Shown here piece by piece: positions 24,888-37,100 of a stretch of DNA of 64,000 nt (position 1 is its first letter; each line of letters starts with the position of its first letter). The DNA is from Rotaria sordida (taxonomy: Eukaryota > Rotifera > Eurotatoria > Philodinida > Philodinidae). Both the position numbers and the translations under genes were made by a program. The notes under the pieces are model-generated. The model had not been told where the DNA came from. It worked only from the letters and a program-made list of their open reading frames with translations, and did not search any database. The DNA lies in assembly GCA_905250125.1 (NCBI GenBank), contig CAJNOL010000123.1, positions 62,001 through 126,000 of the forward strand, read 5' to 3'.

Positions 24888-27739
24888 GTAGTCTTTTGAA
24901 TTTTTTAGCAGTTTTGTACGATAGAAATTTCTAGTAAGGTATGCATCTAATAGAATATTCATTGCTCTATCTGTCACAACCAATATGCTTTTTGGCACCA
25001 GTTTTTAGGCGAATATTTTCCCAAAAACTCTGAATCTGCTGCTAACTTTACCTACGTTGAACAAAAACTCTTAAAAGTTATCCTGATTCATAATCTGGTC
25101 AAACTCGAACAAAAAAAAACATGAAAACTTAGAGTTTACATCACAAACCAATACATAACATTCTAGAGTAGGTGTGCGGATGTGAAGGTAAAAATAAGAG
25201 ATTAGAAGTAGGTGGTTTCTTTTAAAATCCATCTCTTTATGAAGTATGCCTCAAGGTGAAAAATAAAAAAAATTGTTTGCTAAATTTTTTTGTAGATTTG
25301 CTAATCAACTAGTTTCTGTGACAATTAAAGCTTCACGCCCTCAGGATCTACAACGATTACGAAAGAAGTTTAAAATGGAAAGCAGCTAACAAACAAAAAC
25401 ACAAGATAAACGTCGTCGGAGTGAAAGAGACTTGGGACAGATGCGTGAAAGAAAACCGATGGGTCTCAACAATCTCATCGTCTTGTACGGAATGGGATTA
25501 AAGAATCGAAAGAGCCTCTATTGATTGACAAAGAATGCGTAAATTAGTAATCCTGGTCGTATGCGTAACAAATGTGGAGACTATTTTTATTACTTGCATC
25601 TGTTGGATTCAGGTGTGCCAAGCGGTAGCTGATTCCCATGCAGTTGCCTCTCGGTACGCCACTAATCGCCGAATTGCTGTCGTGGATAATCATTAGTAGT
25701 CGTGATCATGTATGTGTTCGGACGGCATTTCTTCAGCCGTTCGTTGTTGATGAAGATAATGATGATGGCCTGGTGATGACCACTCAAGCATTTGATGAAT
25801 GCTACCGAGTTGTATTGGTGTTAGTGAGCGTTGTATGTGGCAATTGTCGAGGCTCAAAAGTCCTCTCTCCTGATGGCAGTTCATCGATTGCTCATCCCTA
25901 CTGGCATAGACTCTGAGCGAGCTAACAGATTGTTACAATTTGATGGTTCCATGACCATTACTCTGTTCGAGTGTCGCACGGAATTTGGCTGATGTCTCCA
26001 ACATTTGTGAGTGTTGCCATTCGCTCCTAGATCCATTCGTCCAACGCAGAGTATTCTGTAACCTTCGAGCTATTAGGTGATCTATCACAGTACCAACAGG
26101 TACCCTTTGTAGCTGGTCAGCCATAAAGAAATCAACTGAAGGTATCTACATGGCTTGCCCTGTACGCTCGCAACCAAGTATGCAGAAGGTCATGCCCACA
26201 CTATCATGCGTGATGGTTGTCCGTTTCCAAATGGTCCTAGGAGAAACATTCAGAGTCGAACCAATTATCTGCGCACACATCTGTTCTGTAGAAAAAGCTC
26301 CAAGAATGCGATCATGGTGTGGATCATCTCTTCATACACCTACATCTATACCTTGAAGTATTTGATCCTTCGTTTCTTCTATTAATCCATTGTTTCTGTG
26401 CATGTTTTCTACACACTTCGCATCAAAACTCTTTCTGTTATCTCGAATTCAAAGAAGGATATAATTATTAAAACATAAAATTTCAATTGTCCGGAATAAA
26501 TTTATTCCTTCTTATTCTATACAAATTAATATGATTATTTGTCTTGTTTTAAAATATCCGGATTTGACAATGATCAATTAAACTATAAGACTCATGATCA
26601 TTTATGAAAAATTATATAGGCGTTTTTTTCAACGAAAATGTTTGAATGATCTTCGTTTTCTTTGAGAGTCATTGGCAATTTAACCATTTATTAAAACAAT
26701 AATTCACAAGAACAACAAAAGCAAAATGATGTTTCGAATGAATGGTGCTTTATCTCTTTTCTTTAAGATGATGGATTTTCTAAGGAAGAACAAACTGATT
26801 GAAATCAAGACAACCATTGATAATCAAGCATTTCTTTAATCAGATTTTTGTTTGCGAAATAATTGTTTTGTATTATCAAATCATCTTTATGTCGAAACAA
26901 TATTGCTTCTTTAGACTATACTCAACAACAAAAAGTACAAAAAAGGTTTTCTTTTCTAAATCTTTATTTCAGACATATTCAAATTTTTGCCTTTTTCAGC
27001 ATGACAATTGGATTAATTGCACAGGTATCTAACAATTGATTTTCTGTTTTTTTCTATTCTGATCATTATACAGCTAACGATTTTATTGAATCAACCGAAG
27101 TATGAGAAAAGATCTTACTGCATTCAATCTATTAACCTGATATCATATTGTGTGGTATTTTTATACTGGAAAAAGTCTCATAATAAAATTTCATTTTCAT
27201 ACCCGTTTATTTATAGTGAGTTTCTGCTGCTCGTCTTAACAAAAAAAAAGAAGTACTCGAGATATTATTAAAGAATAGTCTGAGTCTTATTATCTGACAG
27301 CAGAATAACTAAATACAATCAATTTGAAAGTTGTTGATAATCAAATATATTGTGTTTCTTTCTTCATATATGATCGATAGATATTAATTTGTTTTTCTCT
27401 CAGTCATCTAGAAGAAAAACTTTTTTAAATGCGAGACAGAGAAATACTTAAGATCAACACTTCATGCAATGCGTATGGAATAAATTAAAATATGAAAATT
27501 TTAAAGAAATCAATCTATATGAAACATTATTCTAAATAATCGAAATTCTTTTCCCATGATGTTAGGTCTCTACGATAACTTCCATAATTTTCCTTCATTA
27601 GTCATTACATACTCCTCATTTTCTATATTATTCTGGTTAGAGTCCTGCGCGGGTTCAACTTTTCGAACCTGCATTCGACCGGACAAATATTGTTACTTGA
27701 CTAGTTTTAAGAACAATTGATTCAATATTTCCATTTAAA
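24888..27739. other. No gene identified; includes a GC-richer block
   Basis: From about 25330 to 26390 GC content rises visibly above its surroundings (separate entry). The remainder is AT-rich. Frames at 26799-27271 are AT-driven and show no domain. Near 27645 the short hairpin GCGGGTTCAACTTTTCGAACCTGC carries a GGTTCGAA B-box-like sequence, but no tRNA fold surrounds it. Confidence 0.45.
25330..26390. other. GC-richer block, probably decayed coding DNA of unknown origin
   Basis: Base composition and CpG content differ sharply from both flanks. Several frames on either strand run 60-90 codons but none is continuous. One minus-strand stretch near 26240-26340 reads like a helix-turn-helix (STEQMCAQIIGSTLNVSPRT), which would suit a Tc1/mariner-like transposase N-terminus. 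The match is weak, no DDE motif or terminal inverted repeats were found, and a worn foreign or host gene is as likely. Confidence 0.35.
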
Positions 27740-28374
27740 TGATCATGAAGAGTTATTATTAAATATAAACCAGGTGTAGAGTTTCCAGTGGTCATCCGCT
27801 ACGCCAATTATCTTGATATTTTTCAAAAGTTCAGAAAGAAGTGAAATAAATTTTTTCCCAGATTTGAATAGAAAAAAGTACAGAAGTAAAACATTGTTCA
27901 TACTTTCAACGAATATCTGTCCTCTAAGTGAAATAGTTGTTGAACCTGGAATAATTGAGGAAAATATCAATAAGTATCTGACATAATAATTCAAAGATTC
28001 TACCTGAAACCATTATATAAGGTCTCTTACCATAACTACACCTTTTAGCACATGCATCAATAACAAATCGTTTAACATCTGAATGTATATTACTATTCTT
28101 GATTAACATATGTTCCACGGTGTATACATCGGAGAACTACTTGCAACTCTACACGAAGAAACACGATTTTTAAGCGTGCTTCAACCACTATTTTTTTTGG
28201 TTCATAGACAAGTAAGTTCTTACATCGTACACATTGTAGATAATTAATGATTTCGTCATCAATGTGTTTAATAGAATTCAAATTGTTCTACCAGATAGTA
28301 TTGGATTGAGGTTTCTCTAACATTGTATATTTTCCATTTTCAATGGCTTTTCGAATGTTTTCTTTTGAACTCAT
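27740..28374 (-). pseudogene. Decayed hAT-type DNA transposon, N-terminal part
   Basis: Begins at an ATG (28374) with SSKENIRKAIENGKY. It then shows a BED-type zinc-finger pattern: YLQCVRCKNLLVYEPKK (CxxC), followed in a shifted frame by a His-x4-Cys-like end. A further block reads DVKRFVIDACAKRCSYGKRP. Frames are interrupted at several places: an in-frame TAG after NTIW, a shift inside the zinc finger, and more downstream. The C-terminal hAT dimerisation domain and the terminal inverted repeats were not found. A nonautonomous hAT element lies 1.8 kb away. The hAT call rests on the BED-like finger and general layout. Confidence 0.5.
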
Positions 28375-30159
28375 TTCCGAATAATGACAACAACAAAAGT
28401 ATAAAAATATCGAAAAGAAGTATTTAGTGTTTGTGGACAAAGAAATTTTGCGTGCATTCGTGTATTGTACCGAACACAAGTCAAAAGAGTTCTATTTCAC
28501 TATTCTTTGTATGTAACATAACAAAAAAAATAGACGATAGGAGCACGTATTATGAGAAAATAAAACCCGGCAAAAACTCGATAAATTTTTTAATCGAATC
28601 CGAACCCATTCGTAGATTGGATCAGATTGCAAGACTCTAATTTAGATAAAAACCCGTAGAGATACAAAACGAATTAAAATTAGTAAAGATCATCTTCTTT
28701 CTCATAAATTATGTACACCTGACTATTTGGCACACGATCTTCTCGAATTCAAATAAAAATAGTCTTTGAAATTTTCATTAAAGTGATTTTTCGAGTTCAA
28801 TCAAAAAAAGATCTTAGAAATGATGATATCGAATTTACACTTGAATACGAGAAAATATTTGATTATAAAAATTTTTAATTTGATATTTAATGTTTATCAT
28901 CATTATTTGATTTTTATTTAAATCTTAAATATGATGAAAAAAACAATTTCAAAGAAAAATATTCACAATTTATGGTACAGAAGAAAAAAAAATCACATTC
29001 TTCTTCTGTAATAGATTGGCTTTATTTCAAAGTTGATGATTCCTCACATGGATGAATATTATCAACCAGGATAGTAAATTTGGATTTGTTTTTAATCGAA
29101 ATTGAAAAAAGATGAACACTTAGTGGACAAATCTTAACATATGAATATTAAAAAAAGAGAAAAATCTACATCATAGTTAATAATTTCGTGTTAATCAAAA
29201 TTTTTGTGATACTAAAAATATTTTGATTGATATTATTGTCTTAAAATATTGCTTGCATATTTTTTTTTTATTTATACTGCATTAACTATTAATAAAAATT
29301 ATTCATATTGGGCTTATTTTTCTTTATTAACGGTATCAAAATTATCATAATCAAGCATATTATGCACTTATTGAATTTATTAGAGTTTATGTTTATTATT
29401 CTTATGCAAGATGAAAGAATGACTAAGGGTTTGATTAGAAAGTTTTGCATGCCTTTGTTTGTTTGAAGCTACTTTATTTTTGTTCGTATTACTTTTAACA
29501 TGATATGAAAGAATAGGTTGTGTACGACGTCTCTTCTAATAGAAATTTATAATGATTTACATAAAAATTCTTGTGTTCTATATTTTACGGGTCCTATAAA
29601 TTATTTCCAAATAAAAAAAAAAGAAAATTTCAAAGCTTATACCTCTAAAACGAAAATACTGATGAACTTGAGATCATCTCTATAAGAAAGCTATGAGTCA
29701 AGTTTTTCATAAATAAATGCATTTAAAAGCTTGTATTAAAAATTTCTGCTTATGTGCATCGAAACCTGACTACTGACTGTACTTTATTTATTTAATATTA
29801 TTACTGGAGTTTTCTGTTTGTTAATAATTAAATCTCTATAAGTTCTGGATTATGGTAAGTTCACTGGTAATCTATCGTCCAGTTAGTCGTGTTCTGGTTA
29901 TAGTTAGAACAGTAGATAATCGATGAAGTCAGTCGTCACGTAATGAGTCTATGCTGATGTTTAGCATTATTCACACCCTATTACATTAAAAACTGATCAT
30001 CGTCAGAGATTCATTACATATTCACTAGCTTCATTGCTGGATGTTTCAGAACTGATATTGTCTGGTAAACTTATATAAAAATCAATCGAAAAATTTACAA
30101 TTTGAGTGCATATTAATCGATTGGAACGGATCACTATTGCATTTTTACTTATAATGATA
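28375..30159. other. No gene seen
   Basis: AT-rich DNA between the transposase fossil and the MITE; no open frame or repeat worth naming. Confidence 0.5.
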
Positions 30160-30355
30160 TAGTGGCGAATCTAGGATTTTATGAGAGAGGGACAATTCGG
30201 TAAAGTTGGAGATGATCATGATCATAGAACGTGTTTTGAAACTCATTAGAGGTAGTATCAGCTCATTTTAAAGCCTTTTCTGCTAGGAAAAACCGAGACA
30301 AATGTTTTGGGCGAGGGCGATTGACCCAGATGTTTTCTTCCTAAATCCGCCACTG
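30160..30355 (+). mobile_element. Nonautonomous hAT transposon (MITE), 196 bp
   Basis: Terminal inverted repeats: TAGTGGCGAATCTAGGATTT at the left; the right end CCTAAATCCGCCACTG reads CAGTGGCGGATTTAGG on the other strand, a classic hAT terminus. Flanking octamers TAATGATA (30152-30159) and CTATGATA (30356-30363) agree at six of eight positions, as expected for an aged 8-bp target duplication. The interior is noncoding and less AT-rich than its surroundings. Confidence 0.8.
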
Positions 30356-30363
30356 CTATGATA

Positions 30364-31024
30364 TATCGTTGTAATTCGTATAACATTTACTTTTTTTTAA
30401 CAGCATAGTACGGTAAATAGTCATTTTCTTCGAATTCATAAAAATCAATAATCTGTAATAAATCTTACATTTGAAAAAAGTAGAGTTAGTGAAAAATTTT
30501 GAACAACTCTAGAACGTAGTTAGTAAATTTTGTTCATGGTTCAAAAAGAAGATGTGAAAAGTTCTGGATTAGCATCAAGTGTCGGGAATTTTATTTAGTT
30601 GTTAAAGTTACTCATGAACATTACAAGACATAATTGGAACTTCGAAGACGCAGTTGTTCGCTAAAAAAACAATTCTCAAAAGTTCTAGAACATGTAACTA
30701 TAATTTGAATTTGATAATACTTGTTTGTTTTTTATTTAGTTGAAGATTAATCGGATGAATTTGTTGCATAATAGGATCTTGTTTCATTTAAATTAGATGA
30801 TAAATATTTACCTAGTTTATTTTCAAACGTATCCATTCTCAAAAAATAATCGTTTAACAGAAAAAAACATGTTTAATAAAACAAGAAATATTTGTAAATT
30901 AACGAAAAAAAAAATTATTTATTTATTTATTTATTTAGTTGAATTTATTTTAAAAAGAAACATTAAAAGTAAACTCTTGTATTCATGTATTTTTAAAAAA
31001 TGAATAATTTTTTTCCTTAGATAG
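30364..31024. other. No gene seen
   Basis: AT-rich DNA. The frame at 30797-31003 is A/T-driven and includes a TTTA repeat. Confidence 0.5.
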
Positions 31025-31195
31025 TTTGGTAAACATCGTCATCTTCAATTATCCGATTTAGTACTTGCAGTATTAGTAATGGATACAAAAAAATTTTTAA
31101 ATCTTTCTACTCAATATGAAAAGGCTCTTTTATGTTATAAAAACTTTCTTGAAGTATTTGACAAGCATCATGATAAATTACATCAAAGAATTTAA
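31025..31195 (+). CDS. Orphan terminal-exon-like open frame
   Basis: After a good acceptor (TTTTTTCCTTAGATAG) 56 codons run to a TAA. The peptide is soluble and helical-looking, starting FGKHRHLQLSDLVLAV and including YEKALLCYKNFLEVFDKHH. Residue use is much more protein-like than the AT-driven frames around it. No upstream exon could be linked: nothing before it has a matching donor and coding content. It may be a fragment of a lost gene or the end of one whose first exons lie far upstream. I do not recognise it. Confidence 0.3.
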   Translation, partial: FGKHRHLQLSDLVLAVLVMDTKKFLNLSTQYEKALLCYKNFLEVFDKHHDKLHQRI

Positions 31196-34100
31196 TATGA
31201 TATGCAAAATATTGCGCACATACATTTAATTTTTCTTGTCTCACTTTATGTGATGAATGTTGAAATCAAATTAACAGATTTTGTCTAGCAATGAGATATC
31301 TTTCTACATGTAGTAAGAAAGTTAACGACAAAGAAAACGTAAATATATGAATGATTTTTTTGTATGAGCCATTTCGCATAAACCATGGTCTATTTGTCAC
31401 AAACACTGTTCAATCAGTGATCATTGATTTATCTAAGTTGTTACGTATGTTTTAGGGGAATATGTTTGATGAATTTCTATGAAAGACTTTCGAAAAAAAC
31501 TATTGTTTTATTCTCGAGATATTGAAATTTTTCTCAGAGCACTCATCAAGCAAGCACATACGTTGTAATTTTTTTTGTCCTTTTTGTAATATGCATATCT
31601 CATCAAAGATAGATTCGTTTAGCTTGAAACTTCTACCATGAATATATCTTATCTTTTAGTGTTTCTCATAAAAAAAAATTAACCTTGAAGGAATGAACTG
31701 TTAATGAGTTGACCAATACTGCCAAGTGTATGAAAAAAAAATTGTCATTTTCCAGTATTTTGTACATATACCTGTTACATAAATCGATTATGTTGAAGAT
31801 CTGACATTTTGACTATCGAAACATCACATTCAATAATCACTCTGATTAAAGATTCAACTCTTTAGATGGATCTTATCATTCAGAACACTTTCACGCAAAT
31901 CGTATTTTTATCTGAAGTTACGATTTTTCGAGAGACTTTATAGAACTCGAAATTATATGCTGTCACACTACATACTTAGTGCCACAAAGTCATATAAGAA
32001 TTGGTCGGGGATGTTGTCGATGACCTACGATGCTGTTTCAAAAATTGATAAAAAAGTTCCATCATATAATGTAAGTTTCTATGCACTATAAACAAGCGGA
32101 GAAAAAAAGATTCTAAGAACTGTAGAATGTACAAAATTCTACGAAACAAATCTACTAAAAGAGCAAAAAGCAGCTTCTGCTAAGTTGTAATGAATTCTGG
32201 TAGACTCCAGAAGATTCTGTTTGATCCTGATTGATTATCGTGGATGCTTAAGTGTATGACCATCCATCAACGTCCTTCCATTCAGAATTCGCCCTTGATA
32301 TCAAACAAAACAAATCAAATAGAATTGCTGAATCATGTTTGATAAAATTGTCATTCTACCATGTTTTTTGCTTTTGTATTTTATACGTACGATTGAAAAA
32401 TTTTAATGAATGCATAATAATATTATACCTTTTATAATCTGTATTCTTTCTTTTTATGCATGGAAATAAGGTTTTTGTAGTGATTTATTTTTCTCGAGCA
32501 CATTTATTTTTCTCGAGCACATTTATTTTTCTCGAGCACATTTATTTTTATATAAAAAAACATTACAATAAAATAGCAATACAAAAAACGACGAAACAGT
32601 TCGTTTTTCTGATGAATGAATTGATGTTGAAGATTGGACGAATTGATATTGAAAGTAAACCCAATTTCTAAAACCTTACTGCTAATCATAAAATACTCAA
32701 TTCTCTTATTTTCTAAACAACTTTTAAATTAAAAAAATTCTACATTTATCTTAACAAAAAAAGAACATTTTAATAATTCCAGTACTAATAATAAATCTTA
32801 TTTGATCTCGAATTTCAACAACCTGAAATTCATATTCTGTTCTATTTTCTATACCTTTACATCTAATTTTCATTTATGTTACATATACATCTTTATTCCA
32901 TTCACTAATATTTTATTCCACTTTACATAAAATTTTATTCAAAAATAAATCGTATTTTCTTCTCCAAAGATTATGTTTCATGTTTTTCAATGCAGGTAAC
33001 ATCACATGATACAACAAAATTTGTCTTGTATTTTCTAATACTCTTACAATACAAACTAAACCCAAAATTAGAATTCCAATATTTTCTATATCACTTATTA
33101 TTGATCTTCTAGACCGTAAAAATTAAAAGTTCGTATTAATTTATTTATTTTTTAAAAATACACATACAATCAAACAAATATTTTCAACAAACTATTACAA
33201 AAAAAAAATAAACAGCGTTCAATAGAGAATTTTTTTTTCATATCACGCTGTCGCTAGTGTTTAGTGTAAATGACTACTGTATTAAATAACGTCATCATTC
33301 ATCAAGCATTGAAAATTTTGTTTTTGATAGAAAGAAAATGTTTTATTTGTTTAGATTAAAAGAAAAAATTTCAAATGCATTCATAGCTGATGTCAGACAG
33401 TAGTCTAAAGAAAAAGAAAGGGCGAACAGCGGATATACTACAGATGGTGATATAAAAGATAGTTTACATTCATTTATAAGCAAAAAATAAATTATGGCTT
33501 TTTTTGTGTGATCTCGAACAAAACACAAAATATTCTAACAAAAAACAAAAGAATGATTTAGAGGAAGTAAATAAAAGCTTTTGTGAAGCAACAAACGAAC
33601 CCATATTTTGTATTCATTATAAATTAAGCTGTGGATTATATAAAGAGAAAACAAGCAGGACAAGAACATTAAGGATTTTTCATTAATTTCATTTGTTATC
33701 ATTTACGAAGAGAAACCCACATATAATTACACTAACAACATATATATATATATGTATATAAAGAAGAAACAGATAAAATAGTAAAACCAGTTACTTAACA
33801 TCAAACATGCGTAATATAACTCTTAAGTTTCAAACAGAGACACTACAGATAATTATAAGACAAAAAATATATATGGTGCAGTTCGACTAATTAATTTGAT
33901 TGCTATTGATGTTTAGATCTTTCTTTGACTATATAGAAATCAAGTAGAGATATCTCTCATTTTCTAAAACGGAAATAAACATAACTATAGAATTAATTTA
34001 TTTATAAAACTTACATATCTATACTTATGTTATTGATCTTATCTGACTTAAACATATGAGAATATTGTTTCATGGGAATATTTTGTAGTTACGAAAAAAA

Positions 34101-37100
34101 AAACAGAATAGACTAAATTCTTTAGACTTAATAAATAAACATTTCTTTTCTTGATTTATAAAATAACATTAATAAATAATATTCATATATCTTTTTTATC
34201 AGGAAATAGATTTATCAAATCATGAATATAACTTAATTAATAATATGATTTCATTCTAATACCATATAAAAACAATTAACCAATAACTATAAAGCCAAAA
34301 CAAAGATATTTTTAACTTGGTTGATAAACAAAATAAAAAGAACATATTATTTAAAAAGCCCGCGTACTAAATACTATGAATTGTAAGGTCAATAATTAAA
34401 CTGGAAGATATAGCTGTATATAGAATTATTAAATAATAAACAATTTTTTTCTTTATAAATATTTATCAGCTTCTTTGACAAATCTTCAAATTATCTGACT
34501 TATTGAGATTCATAAACTAAACTGTTGTAATATATATATATATATTTTTTTTTTGGTAACTAATAACTTTAATAAATTAATAATATAGATAATTAAAATA
34601 AAAAATTAACTAATAAAGCCAAGAATATAATAGCTTTAATGTATAAAAATTCTTTCTTCAAATAACATGTACAAAAATCAGAAGTATAATGGACGAAGAA
34701 TATTTTTGAATAACTAAAATCTAAAAGTTTTTCTCTATCTTACCCTATACCCAATAAAAAAGAAGAACAGAAGTACAGTCAATAACTTAATTTATAATTA
34801 AAATATAAATCATTATTGTGAACTTAATTATCTTCATGCAATGTTGGATGTAAGTTAACAGCAATAGGTAATTGCATTCTTTTCAAATACTAATTTTTTC
34901 TTTTCTTGAAATCGATCAATTGATGATATTTAATGTCATGAAAAAAATTTCTCTATGACACTATGCAATTTTTTTTTCCTTGATTATTAAGAATTTGATA
35001 TTATAATAGAAAACTTTAATTAATAATTAAGCTTCATATAGAACTAAAATAATCTTCGCTTCAAAATAAACAAAAAGAAACTGGATATTTTTGATATTTG
35101 TAGATTTTTTTTCTTTTCTAACTATTATTCTTCATGGAACAAAATCATCTTTATTGAAATGGTATTTTTTTTCCATACTTTTCTTGCTATTTGTTATCAT
35201 ATAAATCAAATAATTATGTAATTGTTTTTTTTTGTTTTCTCAAGGACCAAAACAACTGGACAAACTTCAGTTAACTGATGATATCATTTCTTCTCTGAGG
35301 TGCAAAAAAAAAATCATTATATAACTGATAAAGAAAATTTGCATAGACAATATTAAATACAAGGCCAAATCAATCTTGATAAATAATACACTTAATAAAT
35401 GTTGGGAAATAAACTCATAGAAGAATTTCTAAAACCTAAAAACGAAACAGAATTCTAAACTTTACTCTTACCACAGAAATATATTATTCTCTCTTTGAAA
35501 TAAATTGAGACATGAACATATCAGTAGTTTGTTTATTGATCAAATATCTATATATCTAATTTAATTTTGACGAATAACTATTTTAATCTTGATTTAAAAA
35601 CAAAAACAAAAAATTTTCTCTTAAATATTAAATCATATTTATCATAGTAAAATAATTTTTTGTAACAAAATTAAATTTATATATAAAAATATTAATTCTC
35701 ATATTTATATCCATTTTGTTTTAATATAATTACATACAACAAAAACAAAAAATATCTTCACTAATCAAATAAATTATAACACATTAATATATTTTAAAGC
35801 ATAACATAAAAGGGCAGTTTGAATACATTTATTGCGAAATCAAAATCTTGGAAATTTTTTTTTTCATCTTCTTTAGAAGATTAATTATCGCACAATGATA
35901 CAATTTGATAAATTAAATTCATTGTTCTTTTTTTTGTCTTTAAATATCATTATTAAATACAAGCAAAACAAAACGAAAATTTTGAATTATTCTTATTAAT
36001 GAAGAGAGAAGAAATTCACGCAGACACATTGATTATTTACTGTACGATTTTTCATTTGGATGTTTTTCTGTTCTCTAAAGAATGAGAACATATTTCTCAT
36101 CTTGTTTTTCTGTTTATTTGCCTCTTCATTAAAACAACTAAATAAGATATATTTCAAATGTGGATAAAATTAGCAAATTTGAAAAGGAAACTTACATTTG
36201 AGAAAAAAAAAGAATTAATTCTGTAATAACTTGAAACAAATCAGAAAAATGCTGGTCTAATATTCGAGCCATAATATAATTCAATAAATCATATATATGT
36301 ATATTATTATCTCATCACTCTTCGAAATTTAGATTTGTTTGTTTATCCATAATTAATAAAAGAATTTTTCTTTCTTATCTGTTTTAATCAGCATGGTCAT
36401 CATATTCTTCTTTTTTTATTTTGGCTGCCCTTGAATATGTCAACGCATTAAAATAATATATATAAATGGCTTACAATTTAATATTAGTTGAAATAATTTA
36501 TATATCTGTAATTCTTGTACTCGAGATGAATTGACATTACAAACAAACATATATATATATATTGCTACACACAGAGAGTCTAACTACGACTCATCTATGT
36601 TCTTGGCTGTCCAGCTTTTGTACATATAACGGACATTAATGCTCCCTGAAAACGACGAGTTCACCGAAAATGTGTTCTCTATGAAAGTTTTTTATATTTT
36701 GTTTCTCTGTAATTTGTTATGAATGAATGGCAAAATTTGTTTTTTTTATTTGTGAACACGATAATTTCTTCTTTCTTCGTCTTCTTCTCTCGAGAAGAAT
36801 CTACATATAGTCGCAAAATTGACTCGAGGGTAAATAAATAAAAGCTCATAGAAATAAACCATAACATAATCTTCATTTGTACATTTTAACAAAATATTAT
36901 AAATATGTTTACATGCATAGTAGTTTTCTTTTGTAATTAATTTTTTCTTTCTATGGAAATAAAAAAATCGATTTGTATAACAAAAAAATTCTACCTTGTG
37001 TAATAATTAATGCCAAGTAAAAAAAAAAGAGAAAAATATAAAAACTGCACTTTTCTAATTGACTTTCATTTCTATAACATATCATAAAAAAATGCCGATT

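Noticed and set aside
27640-27690. tRNA gene suggested by a GGTTCGAA B-box
   Set aside because: The sequence is a short hairpin; there is no acceptor stem, anticodon arm or D-arm around it.
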